Below, one piece after another: positions 44,328 to 56,280 of a DNA stretch of 64,000 nt. Numbering within the stretch: position 1 is the first letter of the stretch; each line of letters opens with the position of its first letter. Source of the stretch: Amborella trichopoda (lineage: Eukaryota > Streptophyta > Magnoliopsida > Amborellales > Amborellaceae); NCBI RefSeq assembly GCF_000471905.2, contig NW_006499207.1, positions 3,741,622 through 3,805,621 of the forward strand, in the 5' to 3' direction. The notes beneath the pieces were generated by a model. It worked only from the letters and a program-made list of their open reading frames with translations, ran no database searches and was not told where the DNA came from. The position numbers and the translations under genes are program-made.

Positions 44328-44483
44328 GAAATGCTCTCCTCATGAAGAAGAACCAAACCCACCAAAGAAATGCTCTCCTCATGAAGAAGAAGCAAACCCA
44401 CCAAAGAAATGCTCTCCTTATGAAGAAGAAGCAAACCCACCAACGAAATGCCTTCCTCATGAAGAAGAAGCAAAACCATTTGG
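44328..44483 (+). repeat. 39-bp tandem repeat, four copies
   Basis: GAAATGCTCTCCTCATGAAG starts at 44,328, 44,367, 44,406 and 44,445, exactly 39 bases apart, with few substitutions. The unit is 13 codons, reading CSPHEEEPNPPKK in one frame. The frame (44,230-44,628) has no other protein-like feature. Confidence 0.95.
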
Positions 44484-47400
44484 AGAGTCAGCTTCAATTC
44501 ATCTGACGTGTGCCACTAAAGAGGATGGTTACAGGCCAAAAGGAGAAGAAAACCATATCCGAGTCAGCTTCAATTCATCAGACGTGTATATCAAACATAC
44601 AAGGCAAACTTCTCTGGCAAGGAACTAGCCTATGATGGAGAGCATACCTTTTTTACAGTGGATGCCCTTCCACAGAACAACATGGACTGCACTATTGTGC
44701 TGGAGGATTTGGCTTCCAAAGGGCATCATAAGCCAGGCTTTACCACCCGTCACCACCTTTTGCTTACCCAAGTCAGCACCATGCGTGAACATCATTGCAC
44801 ATGACTCATCGATGGGCGCAATAGTTCCCACATGTGACTTACTTCCACATGCAAGAAACATCGTGCGTGTCATCATGCCCACCATGGACTGATGAGCACC
44901 ATCTGAGGTCAGCGTCGACTGCGTCTTCCAAAAGGCTAGCACCGACTACGTCTTCCAAAAGGCTAATGCTGGCTGTATTGCTAACTTCCATAGCCGGCTG
45001 ACTTGTCTGAAGCCAGCGCCAGTTGTGTATTTCGAAGGTTAGCGTCGGCTGTGCCTTTAACTCTCAGCCTCATCTGCCTTTCTTGAGGATCAGCGCCGAC
45101 TATGTCAGCGCTGGCTAAGCTTTTAAAAATCCAACGTTGGCTATGTGTCCTAAGTCAGCGCGGATCGTGTTCTTCACCGTGACTGTTCACCTCCTGGTGA
45201 CTCTTTGTTTTCTGCGTCCCCGTGATTTTCAAAGCTCCTCGATTTTCGGCCTAAGATGCTTCATCTCCCCAATGGTCGCACGACTTCCAATGGCAACCGT
45301 TCGCTTACCCCCTGACAGTTCACCTTTAGTGACGTTCCGTCTCCTCACGCCCTTTGGTTTCTAGCCGAAATTCCCCTTTCGCCGTCGAAAAACCTCTGCA
45401 AACCTCCCCCAAGTTATCAGAAAACCACTGCACACCCTCCAAAAAACTACTAAAGCTAGCGGAAGCCCCTGGGCAGTTCACTACTACAACTCCCGCCTTA
45501 TCCTCCCTTCGCCGGAATCCTAAAAAACATAGCCAGAGTTCCCTGTTTCCTCAGTGAACTCCCTACAAACTCTCACAACTCTGGAAAATACTGTCTCTTT
45601 TCTTGTTAGTGTTTTATTGTTCTCAGTCGGAACCTGCTCCTACTTCCCGGCAAACTCCGACCAATCTTGTTGCAATCCCCTGCGTGCTCACCCAAGCTTT
45701 CTCCAGAAATCTCCTTCTCACTGTTGAAATTTTTTTGCCTTAAAGTTTTTACCTTCGATGAAAAGTAGTGGAAATGGGGTTTTACCCCCTTTATATAACC
45801 AATGGTTTCCCCAAATGCCCCTCACAAATGGGAATCCCAGCCATGTCAAAAGAAGTCCAAACGTCAGACGAGCTAGACAGGGTCGGGCTCAAACCCGAGG
45901 TCTAGGCAAGTTTTTACCGTCGCCCATGAAATCCCATTCCAACAGAAGTCAGGACCGGGTTTGGTTCGGGTCAGAGCGCAGATACTAATCCATGCCCAAC
46001 ACTGGCTATGTTGTCAAAACTACCTAGCGCCAGCTGTGTTTTCAGTAACCCTAGTGCCAACTGTGTTTTCAGTGACCCCAGTGCCGGCTGCATTCTCAGC
46101 AGCCCAACGCTGACTGTGTTTAAGAAATAATGCGGGCTGCCCTCAAACGCCGACTGTGTTTTCCACAACCCAGCACCGGCTGAGTGGTCAAGAAACAGTG
46201 TTGGCCGTTCTCAGCGCCGACTGCGTTTTCAAAAGGCTCAATGTCGGCTAAGTGTTCAAGAAGTGATGTTGGTTATGCCTAACGCCGACTGTGTTCTAAA
46301 CAGTCCATTGCTGCACACCTTATGCTGAAGCCGTGCATGTCTTACTACTATTATCCCCAGTGAAGTTGCGCCTTGACCATGACCTATTATTCCCAGCGAA
46401 GTGATACCTAGGTCATTAAATTCAGGCCATGACTTCTCATCCTCAGTAGGAGTCCTACTCATACTACAACACATTATCCCTAGTGGAGTTTGGGTCATTT
46501 TTACCATTACAACCCCTAGTGGGTCTACCTCACACCTAGTTACCCTCTCTTCAAGGAGTCAAGTACCATTTTTTGCCTATAAGGGACCCGCACTTGTCTC
46601 CTTATCCCCAATGAAGTTGGCCTTCTAATCTGAACCTCTTACCTATTTTATCCCCAGGGAGTCAGATTGCTGTCTACAATACCTATTCCCATGAAGCTTC
46701 ACTTACATGGTGACCCACAACTTGGTCTGCGCTACTTGACCTTAAACTGCACAGCTTTGGTCTAGGTGCATGACCCTAAAAAAATTGCATGGTCCAAACT
46801 CTACAACCATAAACTATAACGGAGGTCTAGCTGCACGACCTTAAACTACATAGTCCAAGCTATATGACTTTAAACCACAGTGTATGTCCTGACTGCATGA
46901 CGATAAAAAGCTTAGCACCATGGTCCAAACTGTATAACCTTAAACTGTAGCAGTGGTCTAGTTGCACGACCTTAAACTTCATCGTCCTAGTTATATGACT
47001 TTAAACTGTATAACCACGGTCCAAGCTATCTGACCTTAAACCATAGTGCACGTCCAGATCGTATGACGATAATCTGCTTTGCATAGGTCTCGAAGGCATG
47101 ACCTAAAAAGATGCCATTACACATGCGCACACGCCCTTTACATGCATTTTCATGCACGTCTTCCCTAACCGACCCATTCATGTGCGTGCACCACTTTTAT
47201 TACCTCCTCAGTGAGTCTATTCATTTCATCATCCTTCATCATTGCCTAGTGGGTCTAGCCTGTGCTCACAAACGGCGAACCACCCCACCACCCATACTCG
47301 TCGTAAGCAAGTGGGTCACCACTTTTTCACCCACCTTTCATACATCGTCCATCTTTCATAGGTAGCCTCGTGTCGTCTCTGTAAAGTGAGCTAAACCCAC

Positions 47401-48082
47401 TACCATACTCACTCCATGGCCTCTATAGCTACCATTCATCACCACCATGGTCTAGCTGTATGACCTTAAACTGTAGTTCGCGTCCTAGCCGCATGACGTT
47501 AAAAGGCTTCGCACAGGTCTCAAAGACATGACCTTAAACACGCATTCACAAAAAAACGTGCATGGTGTATACCTGGATGAGGGAATGCCATGAGTAAAAA
47601 TGATGGACGGGTATGGTCACGAAACTGTGAGTAAAAGAGTTCCATGAAAACAAAAATCCAAGCATGGTGAAAAACCCAAAAGGGCACTGTGAATAAAAAC
47701 AGAAGAATAAGGGTGGACATGGCCGAAAGGTCATGGGTAGAAGAGCGCAAAAAAAAGAAGAAGAAGGAAGTTGGTGAAAACTGTCTCTACGACACTGCTT
47801 CTTCAGTCTAAGTGAAAATCCGCAAAGGACCAATAAATAGGTTGATGCAGCATTCGCCACAACAGGTGACTTCAACCCACACTCAGAAAGAAAAATCCCT
47901 AGTGTCACAATACCAAGACCCAAAAAACACAAGATTTAAGGAAAAGATTCTGATAGCCTGAGTCCATTTATGAAAGAACTCAAAGGATAAAAGATGCACC
48001 AAAAAAGCAAGACAAGTCTCATAAAGAAAAGCATCATTCCCAGGGGGTTACTAAACACACTTCAAAGATGCGGGAGACACCC

Positions 48083-48443
48083 TAGGAAGGCTAAGTTAGC
48101 CATGAATTTGGACCTATTACGCGACACTGCTAATAGTGAGTAGGGCTTACACCCAAAGCCGGTCACCTCGATACCCTACCTGCCAAGGAATAACTGGTGC
48201 ATGACGTAGATGTTCACTGACCGAAGGATTTTTAGCAAACGATCCAGAACAAACAAACGAGGAAGTCACTCCGACAAACCAAAGACGCCTCAAGAAGGCT
48301 AAGTCAGCCATGACTTTGGACCTGTTATGCGAGACTGCTAATAGTGGGTAGGGGTTATTCCCAAAGCCAGTCCTCGATTAACTAAGGTACCCTACCTGCA
48401 AAGGAATAATTGGTGCATAATGTAGACGATCACCAACCAAAGG
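48083..48443 (+). repeat. ~205-bp spaced duplication near the 3' LTR
   Basis: AAGGCTAAGTTAGCCATGA at about 48,088 and AAGGCTAAGTCAGCCATGA at about 48,295 start two copies that run through CTGCTAATAGTG.GTAGGG and CCTACCTGC.AAGGAATAA. Confidence 0.85.
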
Positions 48444-48805
48444 CTCTTTTGTTGTCCATCCAAGACAAAGAAACCTAGACCAAATGGGAAAAATTCCCCT
48501 CAACATAGAACTTGACTGCCAAACGAGCCTGATTATGACTAACGAGGTCCGTACAAAATCCTCTACTTCTGAATCACAAACAGTCCACACGAGGGTGAGG
48601 ACTTCGACAAGATCCCTAAAAAAAGTCTCTTCTTCGCCTGAAGTCTCCACGGATGGACTTGTACATTGCATCCAAACGTTTGACCATCCTAGTTGCAGCA
48701 TTGCGTGAATCTCCTCGACGTTCACGTGGTCCTGTGGCTACGAAGAAAAAAGTAATAAATTCGAATGAAAATTTTCAAATGTTGTCCTTATCTCTTCTCT
48801 CGAAG

Positions 48806-48827
48806 CACAAAATTTGGTGAGGCAAGC
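48806..48827 (+). promoter_or_regulatory. Probable polypurine tract
   Basis: AAAATTTGGTGAGGCAAGC immediately precedes the TGTTTGAA start of LTR B. It is purine-rich but not a clean tract. Called from position. Confidence 0.5.
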
Positions 48828-51800
48828 TGTTTGAATATATTTTTCAGCACCTTGGTCCCTGATGCGGAATAAAGAGGAAGCAAGTCAATAAAGCCTGCCA
48901 AAACAGTGAAAATTTTGATGCTCTCAGAATCACCCCAGATCTGATTAATTTCTTTAAAAGCACTCCAAAAGGCCACTTGCAAGGTTTCATCGCAATCTGA
49001 CATGTCTAAGGCAGTGAACACAAAGAAACAATTTTGAAAAATTGGCCTCTTACAGCCTAAAATAAACCCCGTAACTAGAACTATATTTTTGGTGTATCAA
49101 ATTACTGTGAAACCACCACCATTGGATCTAACTCGGTCAAAAACCCCTATGGGTCAAGTTTTGACTTAGTCAAGCCCTCCAAAATAAAGTTATGGGTAAA
49201 ATAACGAAAAGAGGTAGGCCACACTATTCACGTGTGGCCACCCTGCACTAAAACACCATTAAAGGTGGTTGTTTTCATAGTCACTAGCAATGACTTTCAA
49301 GGCCCATATCTCACTCGTTTTTAGTTGGGCCGCACTCAAATTTTGTGAACATGTTCGTCTTGTCAAGACGAGCATTTTGATATGTGGTATGCCTTGTAAC
49401 GATGCCTGAGCAGGGAGAAAAACTAGAGAGAAGTTGCTGACCTGTGATGAAAATTACAGAAAATTCAGCAGCAGCACGCCACACTCCGAAAGCCAAATCA
49501 CGACGCTCGCATACCCGATCGATGTGAAACCAATTGCATTATGTGCACAAGGTCTAAGGCTATCTCCAATCCGAACCCCGCATAAGATGAATGGATGGAT
49601 TTCACACACGAAGGCATCAAAAATTCTGTAAATTTTAGCCATCGGATTTCAAGATTCCGGTCAAAACTCTAAGATGACGAAATCTTTGTCCGGACATGAA
49701 ATCGAGCTGCGTTTGTTGCAATGTGATCATGAGGGCATGCTCAGTGTGATTCGTCGTGGAAACTAAAGAAAAAAATCAAGGGACGAGCACACTATCGATC
49801 TGAAGTTTTCAAGATTCATCCAAAATTCAAGTCTTATGATCATGGCTTAAAAACATGATTCATGGCTCGAGATTGCCATCATATTGATTACCATGTTGAG
49901 ACCCATAAGAAAACAATCATATTTCGATCAAATGGGAATCATAGCAACCCCGGATAAGATCACGCAAGTTCTCGGGCTGCAGCAGAGACTGTTCTGCAAT
50001 TCCACACATTGTTAGGCAGGGGCAAAACAATCATTTTTAACCCATTTTTAGAATTTCTTTTAATTCAATTAAATTGTAAATATCTTCAATTCTAAGTAGT
50101 TTTTGGGTGTCCACTCATGTTTGGGCCCAATTTTATATAAGCAGGTAAAGCCAAATTGTAAAGAACACACATACACAATTATTCAATATTCAATAAAGAC
50201 TTTAATTCTTTCTTGAGTTTGTGGGTGCCTCTTGGAGAGAGAGAGAGAGGAGAGAGAAGAAAAGTGTCGGTATCCCTCGAGTAAGTAACTTTCTCTCTCC
50301 TCCCCTCTATTTCTCTCTTCTTTTCTCATGTCTCTCTTCCTCTCTCCTCTTTTCTCATCTCTATCTCTCTTTCTCTCTCCACTTTTCTCATCTCTATCTC
50401 TCTTTCTCTCTTCTTTTCTGATCTTTATCTCTTCCTCTCTCTTTATCCTCTAGTATATCATGTCCCTTTTCCCCTGCTTCTCTTTCTTCATCCATGCAAG
50501 GCGAGTCTATCGTCTTGTGTGATGCCTTTCGGTTCTGTGCCGGGCTTTAACTTGGATGGCGGGGCGGGCCTCTGTCAAAGTTCTCTCCCTTCTCTCTTCG
50601 ATCACAGATGGTGCTAATATATCGTCGCTTGTGTTCCCTCTCTTCTCTCTCTTCGATCACAGACAACGCTAACTTATTGCCGCCTGTGCTCCCTCTCTTC
50701 TCTCTCATCAATCACTTATGGCACTAACTTATTGCTGCCTATGTTCCCTCTCTTCTCGCTCTTCGATCATAGACGATGCTAACTTATCACAGCCTGTGTT
50801 TCCTCTCTTCTCTCTCTTCAATCCTAGATGGCACTAACCTATCGTCGCCTGCATTCCCTCTCTTCTCTCTCTTCGATCATACTCTCCTTCTCTCTTTAGT
50901 CATAGACGATGCTAACTTATCGCCGCATGTGCTCCCCTTTTTCTTTCTTCTCTTTTGTCACCGACGGTGCTAACCTATCGTTGCCTGTGTTTCCCCTCAT
51001 TCCTCTCTTCTGTTATAGACGACGCTAGCCTATTGACGCTTGTGTTCGATCTCTTTCTCTCCCTTTTGTCACGGTCGGCACAAGCCCATTGCTTCATGTG
51101 TTCTTTCTCTCTCTTCTCTATTTATTTCTCAGCTGGTGGAAGCCATCGCCGTCTGAGTTTTCTCCCTCCTCTTATTCCCGTCTCCTTTCCTTCCTTTCTC
51201 TCTCTTCCTCTTCTCTTATGATTTTCTCTCCTACTCTGCTTCTTCTTCTCTTTTCTTCTTTTTCTTCTCTTCTCTCTTTCTGTTCATTTTCTCTTTCTTT
51301 CTCTTACTCTTTCGTTTGAATATGAAGCACAATGGTATTCCTGTCGTCTAGCCATAATGTCGTTGTGCTGATTAGAGTTCTTGTGCCTGCTTTATCGCCA
51401 CGACAAACTAGCATTGTGTCGAGCTAGTCAGTATCGGTAATGTCATGTAGTAGTAATTCTGTTGAGTCGGTCTAAGTTACCGAGCCCGTTTTACTCCCAC
51501 GCCAGGTCAATTACCTACTAGTTTAGTCACGATGTCTATCTCACCATCCGACCAAACTCTTCTAACCCCAATCTTTCTTCTCTCACTCTTCTCTTCCTCT
51601 TTTCGAAGGTGCATGGCCGTGTATGTTCTCGAAAGAAAAGGTGGGGTCCCTTGACCCACTTGTCTTATAACGTTTGCCATGTGTGTGTGATTGCAGAAAC
51701 AGGAGAATACAAGCTAATGCAGGCAATTTCGATCCAGGTTTACAACTGGGGGGCTTTCTTCGTGATCTAAGAGGGAGCCCACGCGAGCCAGCTCGAGTAA

Positions 51801-51966
51801 GTCCCAAACCCACCTTAAAATTCCTCTCTCATCGGTTGGTCCACCTCCCCTTGCTCTTGAGCAAGGTTCTCGAGAGAGCGATCTCAAGTCCTGTGTTCCC
51901 CTGAAACTCGAGAAGCGTGCCGCCCGATCATCTAGATTCGAAGGGCGAGATCGAGGCACCTAACTA
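48828..51966 (+). repeat. 3' LTR (copy B)
   Basis: A 3,139-bp LTR. Starts TGTTTGAATATATTTTTC and ends ACCTAACTA. TATA at 50,134. Homologous to A and C throughout, including the CT-rich tract and ~56-bp tandem repeat. Unusually for a 3' LTR, it is followed directly by GCT and a primer-site copy (51,970), not by flanking DNA. Confidence 0.9.
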
Positions 51967-52559
51967 GCTTGGTGACTTCACTGGGGATTTACTACCCCTT
52001 AGTCGGATCGTACTTGTTAGACTAGTTTCTCCTTTTTATTTTCATGTTTTCACACATTACTTCAACTTCGTTCCCAACCTTCCTCTTGAGCAAAGACCCC
52101 ATGTCGAGCTCCCAGGTCTTAACCTGGATCGGTATGAGGTGGGACTTAAAGGTCCCTCACTCCCCATGTCCTAGCTCTGGTGGAACTTCCATCAAGGCCT
52201 CCTGCATCGACAGCACATCTGTTGCCACACACAGCATGCACCCTACCACCAACATGTCACCAGTCCCTTACTACAAAAGGCAAGCAAGATGCCGTTGCTT
52301 CTGTGGGTCGCTGCAAGGCTACCCCCCACATTCCTGCACCACCACGATTCTCTATCCCTAGAGGCTCGCCACATAGAGGCGGAGACCTCTTGCACACACC
52401 ATGAGGCTCGTGGGTCATCCACTCGGGCCACACCTCAGAGCAACCCTTTTGTTACCTCGAGTCAGCATCCAGGGTTAAACCTTCCAAAGCCAGGTCCTGT
52501 ACATGTTGTTCATATGCATCCCACTACTCGGGCAACGCCGTCATTACACCAACTCGAGT
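51967..52559 (+). repeat. Second primer site and truncated leader after LTR B
   Basis: TGGTGACTTCACTGGGGA (51,970-51,987) is a mutated copy of the primer site at 36,191. The following sequence aligns to 36,209-36,921 with a deletion of about 100 bases. Homology stops at CAACTCGAGT (52,559). A five-base filler (GTCAG) then joins it to host fragment F2. Confidence 0.85.
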
Positions 52560-52564
52560 GTCAG

Positions 52565-53128
52565 CAAAGGGTGTCAGCATTCCTTTGCCCTCATTCAACC
52601 CTTGGTTGTTGGATGGCTTGTAGTCCATTTTCCTTATAATCTAATGAGTTATAGGACTATAAAAATCCCATTTTTGGCATTATTGCAACATTTATAAATG
52701 GATTACTTAGAGGATTCCCTTGAACAGGTGTTACCCGAATTTCAGTGGTGAAACCAGGTCAAGGAGTGGGAACAAGCTTTGAGGAGGTGACTCCCTTCAT
52801 TTTAGCTTTTCGTTTTCCTATGACTTCAAGTTGATTGAGCATATCTTGTACCTGTTCTTTTAGCTCAGTGATCGTAGCTTGTCTTTGAACTTCATATATA
52901 TGTTCAGGAATGCCAATGGAGTCGTGAGCAGGGGAAGAAGGACCACTCGTCGCCTTCTGATGAGCAGCTCGAGTTTCCATCAAAGGGGTTGGGAAATGAA
53001 AGACCCTTTCAGAGTTTTGCACATAACTAGCTTGATCTTTGAGGCAAGCACTATCCTCCCTTTCAAGGACTGGGATATGAAAGACCTTGGGGGAATCTTA
53101 ACCTTGGGGAAATCTTGTCGATAGGGAG
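52565..53128 (-). pseudogene. KVLHIP-repeat / coiled-coil region of host pol, copy F2
   Basis: Aligns to 32,513-33,080 with roughly 11-15% differences by eye count. Minus-strand frames read HFPTPLMETRAAHQKATSGP and ITELKEQVQDMLNQLEV, a Lys/Glu/Leu-rich potential coiled coil. It ends with the same GGGAG (53,124-53,128) before an LTR, so the host-LTR junction itself is duplicated. Confidence 0.75.
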
Positions 53129-56100
53129 TGTTTGAACACATTTTTCTGCACCTTGGTCCCTGTTGCAGAATAAAGAGGAAGCAGGTCAATAAAGCTTGAC
53201 AAAATAGTAGAAATTTTGATGGTCTCAAAATCACCTTAGAGCTGGTTAAGATCTTCATAAGCGATCCAAAAGGTCACTTGCCAAGTTTCATCGCAATCCG
53301 ACATGTCTAAGGCGGTAAACACAAAGAAACAATTTTGGAAAAATTGGCCTTTAGCACCTTGAAATGGACCTCGTAACTAAAACCATACTTTTGGTGCATC
53401 AAATTGCTGTGGGACCATCGCCATGGGATCCGGCACAGTCGAAAAACCCTATGAGTCAAGTTTCGGCTTAATCGGGCGCTCCTAGACAAAGTTATGGGTA
53501 AAATACCGAAAAGGGCTAGGCCAATCATTATTACCGTGTAGCCACCCTTCACCTAAACACCATTAAAGGTGGTTGTTTTCACAGTCACGGGAAGTGAGTT
53601 TCGAGGCCCATATCTCACTCGTTCCAAGTTAGATTTTGAGCGTGTTCGTCTCGTCAAGACGAGCATTTTGATATGTGGTATGCCCCATAACGACACCCGA
53701 GCAGGGAGAAAAACTAGAAAGAAGTTGTTGATTCGTGAAGAAAGTTATAGAAAAATTCAGCAGCAGCATGCCACACTCTGGTGGCCAAAGCACGACGCTC
53801 TCATACCCGATCGATGCGAAACTAATTGCATTATGTGCGCAAGGCCCTATGCAATATTTGGTTCGAAACCTATGTATGATGAATCGTTGGATTTCGCACA
53901 CGAAGGCGTCGAAGCTGCTATAAATTTTGGCTACCAGATTTCAAGATTTCGGGCATAAACCCAAGATGACGAAATCTTCGTCTGGGCACGAAATCTAGCT
54001 GCATTTGTTGCAACATGATCATGACGGTATGATCAGTGTCATTCGGTGAGGAAATTGAAGAAAAACATCCTGAAACGGGCGCACTATCGATCTGAAGTTT
54101 TCAAGATTCATCCAAAATTCAAGTCCCATGATCAAGGCTTAAAAACATGATTCATGGCTGGAGATTGGTATCAAATCGATCGCCATATCGAGCCCCACAA
54201 AAAGACAATCATCTTTCGATCAAACGGGCATCAAAGCAACCCCAAATCAGTCATGGAAGATCATATAGGTTCTCAGACAGCAGCAGGGACTGTTCTGAAA
54301 TTCCACATATTGTTAGGCAGGGACAAAACAGTCATTTTGTACCCATTTTTAGAATTTCTTTTAATTCCATTAAATTGTAATTATTTTCAATTCTAGGTAG
54401 TTTTTGGGTGTCCACCCATGTTTGGGCCCAATTCTATATAAATAGGTAAAGCCCAAGTTGTAAAGAACACACACACAATTCTTCAATATTCAATAAAGAC
54501 TTCAATATTTGCTTGAGTTCATGGGTGTGTCTGGGAGAGAGAGAGAGGAGAGAGAATAAAAGGGTTGGTACTCCTTGATAAGTTAACTTTCTCTCTCCTC
54601 TTTCTCTCTCTCTCTCTCTCTCTCTTCTCTCCTCTTTCTCATCTCTCTTTTTCTCTCTCCTCTTTTCACATCTCTATCTTTGTTTCTCTCTTCTCTTTTC
54701 TCATCTCCATCTCTCTTTCTCTCATCTTTTCTGATCTTTTTCTCTTTTTCTCTCTTTCTCCTCTGGTCTATCATGTCCCTTTTTCCTTGCTTCTCTTTTT
54801 CCATCCACACATGGTGGATCTATTGTAGCGTGTGATGCCTTCCTATTCATGATACATGAACAGTGGGCCAGGCGTTAACCTGGATGGAGGGCAGGGCCTC
54901 TATCAAAATTCTCTCCCTTCTCTCTTCGATCACAGATGGCGCTAACCTATCACCGCCTGTGTTCCCTCTCGTGTCTCTCTTCAATCACAGACGATGCTAA
55001 CCTATCACTGCCATTGTTCCCTCTCTTCTCTCTTCAATAACAGACGATGTCAACCTATCACCGCCTGTGTTCCCTCTCTTCTCTCTCTTCGATCACAGAT
55101 GGGGATAACCTATCGTCGCTTGTGTTCCCTCTCTTCTCTCTCTTCGATCATAGATGACCCTAACCTATCGCCGCCTGCATTTCCTCTCTTCTCCCTCTTT
55201 GATCATAGCTGGTGCTAACTTATCGCCGTCAGTGCTTCCCTTTTTTTTTCTTCTCTTCTGTTACAAACGGTGCTAGCATATTGCTGCCTATATTTCCCAT
55301 CGCTCCTCTCTTCTGTCATAGACGACGCTAGCATATCACCGCTTGTGTTCGATCTCTTTCTCTCCCTTCTGTCACAGCCGGTGCAAGCCCATTGCAGCCT
55401 GTGTTCTTTCTCTCTCTTCTCTATTTATTTCATAGTCGGCGTAAGCCATCGCCGTTTGAGTTTTCTCCCTCCTCTTATTCCCCATCTCCTTTCCTTCCTT
55501 TATATCTCTTCTTCTTCTCTCATGGTTTTCTCTCCTACTTTGCTTCTTCTTCTCTTTTCTCTTCTCTTCTTCTTCTTCTTCTTTTCTCTCTGTTTGTTAT
55601 TTTTCTTTCTTTCTCTTACTCTTTCGTTTGATTAAGAAGGGTCGAGATTAGCCTTCAATGGTAGTCCTGTCGTCTAGTCATAATGTCATTATGCCGGTTA
55701 GAGTTACTGTGCCAGCTTTATCGCCACGAAAGACTAGTCATTATGTCTAGCTAATCGGTATTGGTATTGTCATCTAGTAGTAATTCTGTTGAGCAAGTCT
55801 AAGTTTTCAAGCCCGTCTTACTACCACGCTAGGTCAATTACCTACTAGTTTAGTCACTGTGTTGATCTCACCATTTGATCAAGTTCTTCTAACTCCGTTC
55901 TTTCTTCTCTCACTTTTCTCTTCCTCTTTTTGAATGTGCACGGCCGTGTACGTTCCCGAAAGGTAAGGTGGGCCTTGACCTACTTGTCTTATAACGTTTG
56001 CCATGTGTGTGTGATTTTAGAAACAAGAGAATACATGCCAAGAGAGGCGATTCCAAATCAGTTTTACGACTGGGGAGCTTTCTTCGTGATCTAGGAGGGA

Positions 56101-56280
56101 CCCCACGTGAGCCAGCCTGAGTAAGTCCCGAAGCCACTTGAAATTCCTCTCTCATCGGTTGGTCCACTTACCCTTGCTCTTGAGCAAGGTTCCCGAGAGA
56201 GCGATCTCAAGTCTCGGGTTCCCCTTAAACCTGAGACTCAGTCATCTGGATCCGGAGGGCGAGATCGAGGCACCTAACCA
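53129..56280 (+). mobile_element. Solo LTR (copy C) with GGGAG on both sides
   Basis: Starts TGTTTGAACACATTTTTC and ends CACCTAACCA (canonical TG...CA), 3,152 bp. The flanks are GGGAG at 53,124-53,128 and 56,281-56,285. TATATAAATA at 54,435-54,444, CT-rich tract at 54,560-54,760, ~56-bp tandem repeat at about 54,925-55,400. No primer site or internal sequence follows. Host coding sequence resumes directly at 56,281. Confidence 0.9.

Larger units (their letters stand above)
44008..48827 (+). other. 3' non-coding region of the element, minisatellite-rich
   Basis: The 4.8 kb between integrase and the 3' LTR holds no domain-bearing frame. It contains at least six families of short tandem or clustered repeats (listed separately where clear). 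Clusters of CAGCG(C/T)(C/T)GACTGTGTTTTC words lie at 44,905-45,140 and 45,990-46,300. Repeats of the type GGTC(C/T)A..(C/T)TGCA(T/C)GACCTTAAACT lie at 46,680-47,100 and 47,450-47,540. Hypervariable repeats downstream of pol are known in Tat/Ogre elements. Confidence 0.7.
33081..51966 (+). mobile_element. Tat/Ogre-type Ty3/gypsy element inserted in the host element
   Basis: Layout: 5' LTR (33,081-36,187), primer site, long leader, gag, RT, RNase H, archaeal-type RNase H, integrase, 4.8 kb of minisatellite-rich 3' sequence and 3' LTR (48,828-51,966). All domains lie on the plus strand in order, but in several frames with many stops. There is no chromodomain, the extra RNase H is Tat-specific, and the primer site is tRNA-Arg-like. 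The left target site is GGGAG, but the right LTR is followed by a second primer site and leader rather than by GGGAG. The matching GGGAG is at 56,281, beyond a third LTR. The 18.9-kb length is in the range of Ogre-type giants. Confidence 0.85.

Noticed and set aside
44328..44483. Regular 39-bp repeats as a possible CRISPR array
   Set aside because: The repeats are contiguous without unique spacers, in a plant retrotransposon 3' region.
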